Assembly (NCBI GenBank): GCA_050944255.1 | Contig: JBMNQS010000007.1 | Location: forward strand, 1 to 44,027 | Direction of reading: 5' to 3' | DNA length: 44,027 bases | Source: JBMNQS01 sp050944255 | Lineage (GTDB): Bacteria; Bacillota; Clostridia; Christensenellales; Maliibacteriaceae | Shown here: positions 40,227 to 44,027 of the stretch, piece after piece | Layout of the letters: the number at the start of each line of letters is the position of its first letter | How positions within the stretch are numbered: the stretch's first letter is position 1 | Notes under the pieces: generated by a model | Told to the model about the DNA's origin: nothing | Database searches by the model: none | What the model saw: only the letters and a program-made list of their open reading frames with translations | Position numbers and translations under genes: made by a program

Positions 40227-41690
40227 TCAGACGCCGCTTTGGTAGTTGGGGGCTTCCTTGGTGATGTAGATATCGTGGGGATGGCTTTCGGTCAGGCCTG
40301 CGCCGGTGATGCGGACGAACTTGGCGTTCTTGCGCAGTGACTCGATATCCCTGGTGCCGCAGTAGCCCATGCCGCTTCGAAGGCCGCCCATCATCTGATA
40401 GACCGTGTCGGCCAGGGGGCCTTTATAGGGCACGCGCCCCTCCACGCCTTCGGGCACCAGCTTCTCCACCTCCACGGTATCCTGCTGAAAGTAGCGGTCC
40501 TTGCTGCCCTTTTCCATGGCGCCGAGGCTGCCCATGCCGCGGTAGACCTTGAAGGAGCGGCCCTGGTAGATTTCCATCTCGCCGGGGCTCTCCTCGGTGC
40601 CGGCCAGAAGGCTGCCCACCATGACGGCGCTGGCCCCGGCAGCAATGGCCTTTGTGATGTCGCCGGAATACTTGATGCCGCCGTCGCCGATGACGCGGAC
40701 GCCGTGTTTATCGGCCTCCCGGGCGCAGTCGTTGATGGCGGTGATCTGCGGCACGCCGATGCCCGAGACCACGCGGGTGGTGCAGATGGAGCCGGGACCG
40801 ATGCCCACCTTCACCACGTCGGCACCGGCGTCAATCAGGGCCCTTGTGCCCTCGGCGGTGGCCACGTTGCCGGCGATCACCGGTATGTTGAAGCGCTTTT
40901 TCACCTCCTGCACCATCTGGATCACGTTGTCGCTGTGGCCGTGGGCCGTATCCAGCGTAATGATGTCCACCTTGGCCGCCACAAGCGCCTCCACCCGCTC
41001 CAGGGTATCGACTCCGGTGCCCACCGCCGCCCCGGCCAAAAGCCTGCCGGATGCATCCTTGGCGGAATTGGGGTACTGAATGCCCTTTTCAATGTCCTTG
41101 ATGGTGATCAGGCCCTTGAGCATGTAATGCTCGTCCACAATGGGCAGCTTTTCGATTTTATGCCTGCGCAGTATCTCCTTGGCGTCGTCCAATGTGGTGC
41201 CTTCAGGCGCCGTGATGAGATTTTCGCTGGTCATCACATCTTTGATGGGCTGAGAAAAATCCTCCTGGAAGCGCAGGTCGCGGTTGGTAAGGATACCCAC
41301 CAGGCGGCCGTCCTCCCTGGTGATGGGCACGCCGGATATATGGTAGCGCTTCATCAGCGCCATGGCGTCGGAAACAAGGTGCGTGGGCGAAAGAAAAAAC
41401 GGATCGGTAATGACGCCGTGCTCACTGCGCTTGACCCGATCCACATGATGCGCCTGTTCCTGAATGGACATGTTTTTATGTATGATGCCGACGCCGCCTT
41501 CCCTGGCCATGGCGATGGCAAGACGCGAGTCGGTGACGGTATCCATGGCGGCGCTTAAAAGAGGGATGTTCAGCTTTATTTCGCGGGTCAGTTCGGTTTT
41601 GGTGCTTACGTCCTTAGGCGTGATCTGTGAGCGCTGCGGCACCAGCAAAACGTCGTCAAAGGTCAGGGCCTCTTCGATCTTCATGCTCAT
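40227..41690 (-). CDS. guaB: Inosine-5'-monophosphate dehydrogenase
   Basis: 487 residues. It oxidises IMP to XMP, the committed step to GMP. The barrel starts with TFDDVLLVPQ. Two CBS domains sit at about 95-205 (HISGVPITREDGRLVGILTN, KIEKLPIVDEHYMLKGLI). The catalytic Cys lies in GIGPGSICTTR (about residue 305), and the mobile flap contains the YRGMGSLGAME region. GGAGG is 6 nt before the ATG at 41690. Its own promoter is at 41724-41753. No guaA or purine genes adjoin it here. Confidence 0.97.
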   Translation of the reverse strand: MSMKIEEALTFDDVLLVPQRSQITPKDVSTKTELTREIKLNIPLLSAAMDTVTDSRLAIAMAREGGVGIIHKNMSIQEQAHHVDRVKRSEHGVITDPFFLSPTHLVSDAMALMKRYHISGVPITREDGRLVGILTNRDLRFQEDFSQPIKDVMTSENLITAPEGTTLDDAKEILRRHKIEKLPIVDEHYMLKGLITIKDIEKGIQYPNSAKDASGRLLAGAAVGTGVDTLERVEALVAAKVDIITLDTAHGHSDNVIQMVQEVKKRFNIPVIAGNVATAEGTRALIDAGADVVKVGIGPGSICTTRVVSGIGVPQITAINDCAREADKHGVRVIGDGGIKYSGDITKAIAAGASAVMVGSLLAGTEESPGEMEIYQGRSFKVYRGMGSLGAMEKGSKDRYFQQDTVEVEKLVPEGVEGRVPYKGPLADTVYQMMGGLRSGMGYCGTRDIESLRKNAKFVRITGAGLTESHPHDIYITKEAPNYQSGV

Positions 41691-41723
41691 ACGATCCCTC
41701 CGTTTTCTTTTGAATATTAGGTT

Positions 41724-41753
41724 AGTCTAGCAGAAGGTTTTACAATTTGTCAA
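41724..41753 (-). promoter_or_regulatory. Promoter of guaB
   Basis: Minus strand: perfect TTGACA (41748-41753), 18-nt spacer, TAGACT (41724-41729), about 35 nt before the start codon. Confidence 0.7.
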
Positions 41754-42094
41754 GCCGAAGCGGCGGCTAAAACCGGCCGCAACCAATACAATTAAAATAA
41801 ATATGCTTTCCATATTTATATGCTTTTCTGAAGTAGCATAAAGCTTGTTGCTCCTTTTGTTTTTTCAAAAACCCATATTGCCGCCAGCTCTATGACGGCA
41901 GCCCTCCTAAACCCCAAAAATACATTTCCCTCCCGCGAAGCGCATTTAAGTTTCCCCGGCAATCGCATAAGGAGATATTTCCAAAACCTTGCTTTTACGA
42001 AATCAATGCTGCGGCCGGCTCTATGATGGCAGCCCATCCTGCCCCGAAAACATCATCCCATCCCGCGAAGCGCATTAAAATTTCTTGGGGGATT
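41754..42094. repeat. Non-coding stretch with two diverged ~90-bp copies
   Basis: The segments near 41879-41970 and 42008-42097 resemble each other: both have CTCTATGAYGGCAGCCC early and CCCGCGAAGCGCATT later, about 128 bp apart. The second copy runs directly into the hairpin at 42095-42132. Open frames across it have no ribosome binding site. Confidence 0.6.
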
Positions 42095-42132
42095 CCAAAG
42101 GGGGTATTCTTTTTAAAGAATACCCCCTTTGG
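42095..42132 (-). terminator. 18-bp hairpin after the second MBL-fold gene
   Basis: Perfect arms 42095-42112 and 42115-42132 with a 2-nt centre. It shares the CCAAAGGGGG arms and the following GGAATCCCC and CTTCGCGGG with the 23191 element, read on the opposite strand. Confidence 0.75.
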
Positions 42133-42181
42133 CCCTTGTCTCCACCGGCCTTCTACCCTCCTACAAAAAGCCGGCGGCGCG

Positions 42182-42826
42182 TTATTTATCCAGAAACTTT
42201 GGTACGCAGATACCGCGCAGGCCGTCGCCGGGCTCTATTTGCAATGTATCGGTATCCAGGAAAATTCCCTTCCCGGCAAGGGACAGGAAATCCTCCAGGC
42301 CGCCCAGCTTTTTTCCCAGCGTAAGCCGGTCGCTCTGGTAGTGCATGGGCAGCACCACCCGGGGCGAAAGCGCCTTCACCGTCTGCGCGGCAACTTGGGC
42401 GTCGATGGTATAAATGCCGCCGATGGGGATCATCAATACGTCCAAGCGGCCGATGGCAGCTAACTGCTCCGCACTCAAAAGATGCCCCAGATCGCCCATA
42501 TGGGCCAGGCGCAGGCCGTCCGCCTCATAGACAAAAACGATGTTATCGCCCCGCAGGCTTCCGCCCGCTTCGTCGTGCCAGGTGGGCACGCCATAGATGG
42601 TGACGCCCCGGAGGATGACCTTCTCCGGCGTATCCACCAGGGTGAAGGGCGGCATCACCGCCTGCGTATAACCATGGTCGTAGTGCTTGTGGCTGGTGGT
42701 GACGATGTCCGCCGGAGCATTCGCCAGCGGATAGCCGATGGAATCCTTGAACGGGTCGGCAATGATACGAGTGCCGTTTTCTGTAGTCAGGCAAAAGCAG
42801 GAATGGCCAAGCCACTGGACTTTCAT
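42182..42826 (-). CDS. Small MBL-fold metallo-hydrolase (UlaG/YtkL-like)
   Basis: 214 residues. MKVQWLGHSCFCL and SHKHYDHGY (about 45-53) carry the metal-binding pattern, with GVPTWHDEAGG, AHMGDLGHLL and LPMHYQSD as later ligands. The substrate is unknown; relatives include YtkL-like proteins. AAAGGAG lies 9 nt before the ATG. The stop of the preceding gene is 6 bp upstream, so it ends a three-gene minus-strand operon with the unrecognised gene and the DUF1934 gene. Confidence 0.85.
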   Translation of the reverse strand: MKVQWLGHSCFCLTTENGTRIIADPFKDSIGYPLANAPADIVTTSHKHYDHGYTQAVMPPFTLVDTPEKVILRGVTIYGVPTWHDEAGGSLRGDNIVFVYEADGLRLAHMGDLGHLLSAEQLAAIGRLDVLMIPIGGIYTIDAQVAAQTVKALSPRVVLPMHYQSDRLTLGKKLGGLEDFLSLAGKGIFLDTDTLQIEPGDGLRGICVPKFLDK

Positions 42827-42832
42827 AGCGCC

Positions 42833-43432
42833 TCACTCCTTTGCAATCAATATCCAAAGCGCCGCGCAGAGACACAGCGCCAAATGATCCTGCCAAAGGT
42901 TTTTCTCAAGCAGATGATTCAGGCGGCTCTCCAGCGCGCCCGCCAGAGCGCTCCCGTAACGCCCGATCCGGTCAGGCCGATCCTTCCAGCGGACCAGAAG
43001 ATGGCGCACGGCAAGGGCGCGGAACAGGTCGTCCTTCTCAGGCTTGTCCAGCGTCTGCGTCCACGCGCCGCGCTGTTTTTTAATTTTAATAAGCGCCCGG
43101 TGGCACAGCGCCGTTTCCCAGAAATGCGGCGCCGCACTGGAAGGCACCTTAACGTATTCCGGCAGCGTCTCGATCAGACTGCCGGCGCATGCCTCAAGCG
43201 CGCCGGGCAAGAGCCTTCCCAATAACAACTCGCCGTCCGCCTGTTCAAATGTGCATACATCCTGCGCGGCGTTAAGGCGCCGCGCCACATCCCCGGCGTC
43301 CGATTCGCCCGCAATGGCCGCATCGGTCACAAGCCCGCCGCGGTCTATGCGGCAGATCAGCTTCGCGCCGGGAGCAATATTTTGTATCAAACGCTCAAGC
43401 CGCGCATAGGTCTCTTCAAAGGTGTCAGGCAC
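42833..43432 (-). CDS. Unrecognised protein in the DUF1934 operon
   Basis: 199 residues with no family I know. The first half is a mixed alpha-beta region (IAPGAKLICRIDRGGLVTDA); the second is helical and basic (ALIKIKKQRGAW, VRHLLVRWKDRPDR), ending in a hydrophobic stretch HLALCLCAALWILIAKE that could be a membrane or packing helix. The GTG start at 43432 overlaps the preceding stop by 8 bp and follows AAGGTAAG by 5 nt, so it is translationally coupled. Its position after a DUF1934 gene, where argS often lies, and its helical second half do not suffice to call it a synthetase fragment. Confidence 0.6.
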   Translation of the reverse strand: MPDTFEETYARLERLIQNIAPGAKLICRIDRGGLVTDAAIAGESDAGDVARRLNAAQDVCTFEQADGELLLGRLLPGALEACAGSLIETLPEYVKVPSSAAPHFWETALCHRALIKIKKQRGAWTQTLDKPEKDDLFRALAVRHLLVRWKDRPDRIGRYGSALAGALESRLNHLLEKNLWQDHLALCLCAALWILIAKE

Positions 43433-43853
43433 GGTAACTTACCTTCAGATGGTTGACGCCAAGGAGCGTACCGTCGATATCCATCTGGTATTCAAGGTCC
43501 AGATTACCGCTGCTGTCGCTTAAATCCGTGTCCACCTTTGTGGGGAAAAAGCCCAGCTCCACCATCCCGATGGGCGTGGAAAAGCTGCTGACGTATTTCT
43601 GTCCCTCGGTCAACTGCATATGGCCCTCGCTGGAGCCGCTGCGGGATATGGAGACGATGCCGTCCTTCACATCAATGCGGGTATGGGTACCCTCTACGCC
43701 GGAGACCTCCGTCTCCTCATATTCCAGGCGGTGGTGTTCTTCCTTCGGGTCATGAAAGTACATTCCGGTGGTGACAAGTTCCACAACGTCCTCATTGCCC
43801 TGATCGTCAGTTTGTTTTCCATAGATAGAAATCACTACGTCTTTTTGAAGCAT
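43425..43853 (-). CDS. DUF1934 (YwiB-like) protein
   Basis: 142 residues, beta-rich with the calycin-like pattern of YwiB: DVVISIYGKQ at the start, HRLEYEETEVSG, and LSDSSGNLDLEYQMDID near the end. Function unknown; in many Firmicutes it precedes argS. A GAGGTGAG site lies upstream of the ATG. It is first in an operon with the unrecognised gene and the small MBL-fold gene. Confidence 0.82.
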   Translation of the reverse strand: MLQKDVVISIYGKQTDDQGNEDVVELVTTGMYFHDPKEEHHRLEYEETEVSGVEGTHTRIDVKDGIVSISRSGSSEGHMQLTEGQKYVSSFSTPIGMVELGFFPTKVDTDLSDSSGNLDLEYQMDIDGTLLGVNHLKVSYRA

Positions 43854-43893
43854 CCGCCCTCACCTCGTTTCCATGGCCTTTTGGCCTACCTAT

Positions 43894-43922
43894 ATTTTAT
43901 CATAAAAAAGTTCAGTTTTGAA
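43894..43922 (-). promoter_or_regulatory. Candidate promoter of the DUF1934 operon
   Basis: Minus strand: TTCAAA (43917-43922), 17-nt spacer, TAAAAT (43894-43899), 40 nt before the start. Nothing else is visible to the right edge. Confidence 0.5.
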
Positions 43923-44027
43923 GCGGTTCTAAGACGGTTTAAGAAACTCTGCGTAAGTAACAAACCCTGTTATATCAATAAGTTCAGCGTTTAAGACGCT
44001 CTGCGGTATTGTGCGGGTCTGTGCTAT

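Noticed and set aside
41816..42037. 73-codon minus-strand frame in the guaB upstream region
   Set aside because: Made of the two diverged repeat copies, with no ribosome binding site or family features.

Overview
The window looks like chromosomal DNA of a Gram-positive, Clostridia-like bacterium (Bacillota) with fairly high GC. Pointers are a pur operon repressor (PurR), a lysine riboswitch in front of asd-dapA-dapB, Hsp33, a DUF1934/YwiB-like protein, a PrsA-like foldase lipoprotein, strong AGGAGG ribosome binding sites and many promoters with exact 17-nt spacers. The order around purR-glmU-pth-mfd-foldase is the one known from Clostridia and Bacilli. I cannot fix the genus.

Layout. 1-1000: a promoter for a gene leaving the left edge, then tRNA-Ala(CGC). 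1165-6479: a prophage remnant made of two oppositely oriented pieces: an NlpC/P60-type endolysin and a truncated small gene on the minus strand, joined head to head to a 5'-truncated tail/endopeptidase gene, a DUF859-like tail protein and a small downstream protein on the plus strand. 6690-9880: larE (sulfur transferase of the nickel-pincer cofactor pathway), an UlaG-like metallo-hydrolase and a class I mannose-6-phosphate isomerase. 10240-11832: an unusual protein with a predicted internal thioester domain, a hexapeptide repeat and a Cys-rich tail but no signal peptide. 12044-14570: a three-gene catabolic operon (SDR, RraA-like protein, D-2-hydroxyacid dehydrogenase).

14881-21937: prsA-like lipoprotein, mfd, pth and glmU, all on the minus strand. 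22010-22627: a decayed CRISPR array with type I-C-like repeats, no cas genes, and a 134-bp internal duplication. It is followed by a VOC protein, an FGGY kinase, purR and the divergent murC. These intervening genes separate purR from glmU, where spoVG usually sits. 23191-23450, 27301-27677 and 42095-42132 carry members of a modular, palindrome-rich dispersed repeat family.

27783-28715: three very small genes; the ribbon-helix-helix-like one has a promoter overlapped by a perfect palindrome. 28907-34444: rlmL-like methyltransferase, HD hydrolase, TPR protein, hslO and a SAM methyltransferase. 34656-37689: the riboswitch-controlled lysine/diaminopimelate operon. 37806-39946: larB-larC, with a 25-histidine stretch in LarC. 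40227-43853: guaB, a second UlaG-like hydrolase, an unrecognised gene and a DUF1934 protein.

The most unusual items are the thioester/hexapeptide/Cys-tail protein, the orphan CRISPR remnant that appears to lend a -35 box to glmU, the modular palindromic repeats, and the split Lar pathway without larA in view.
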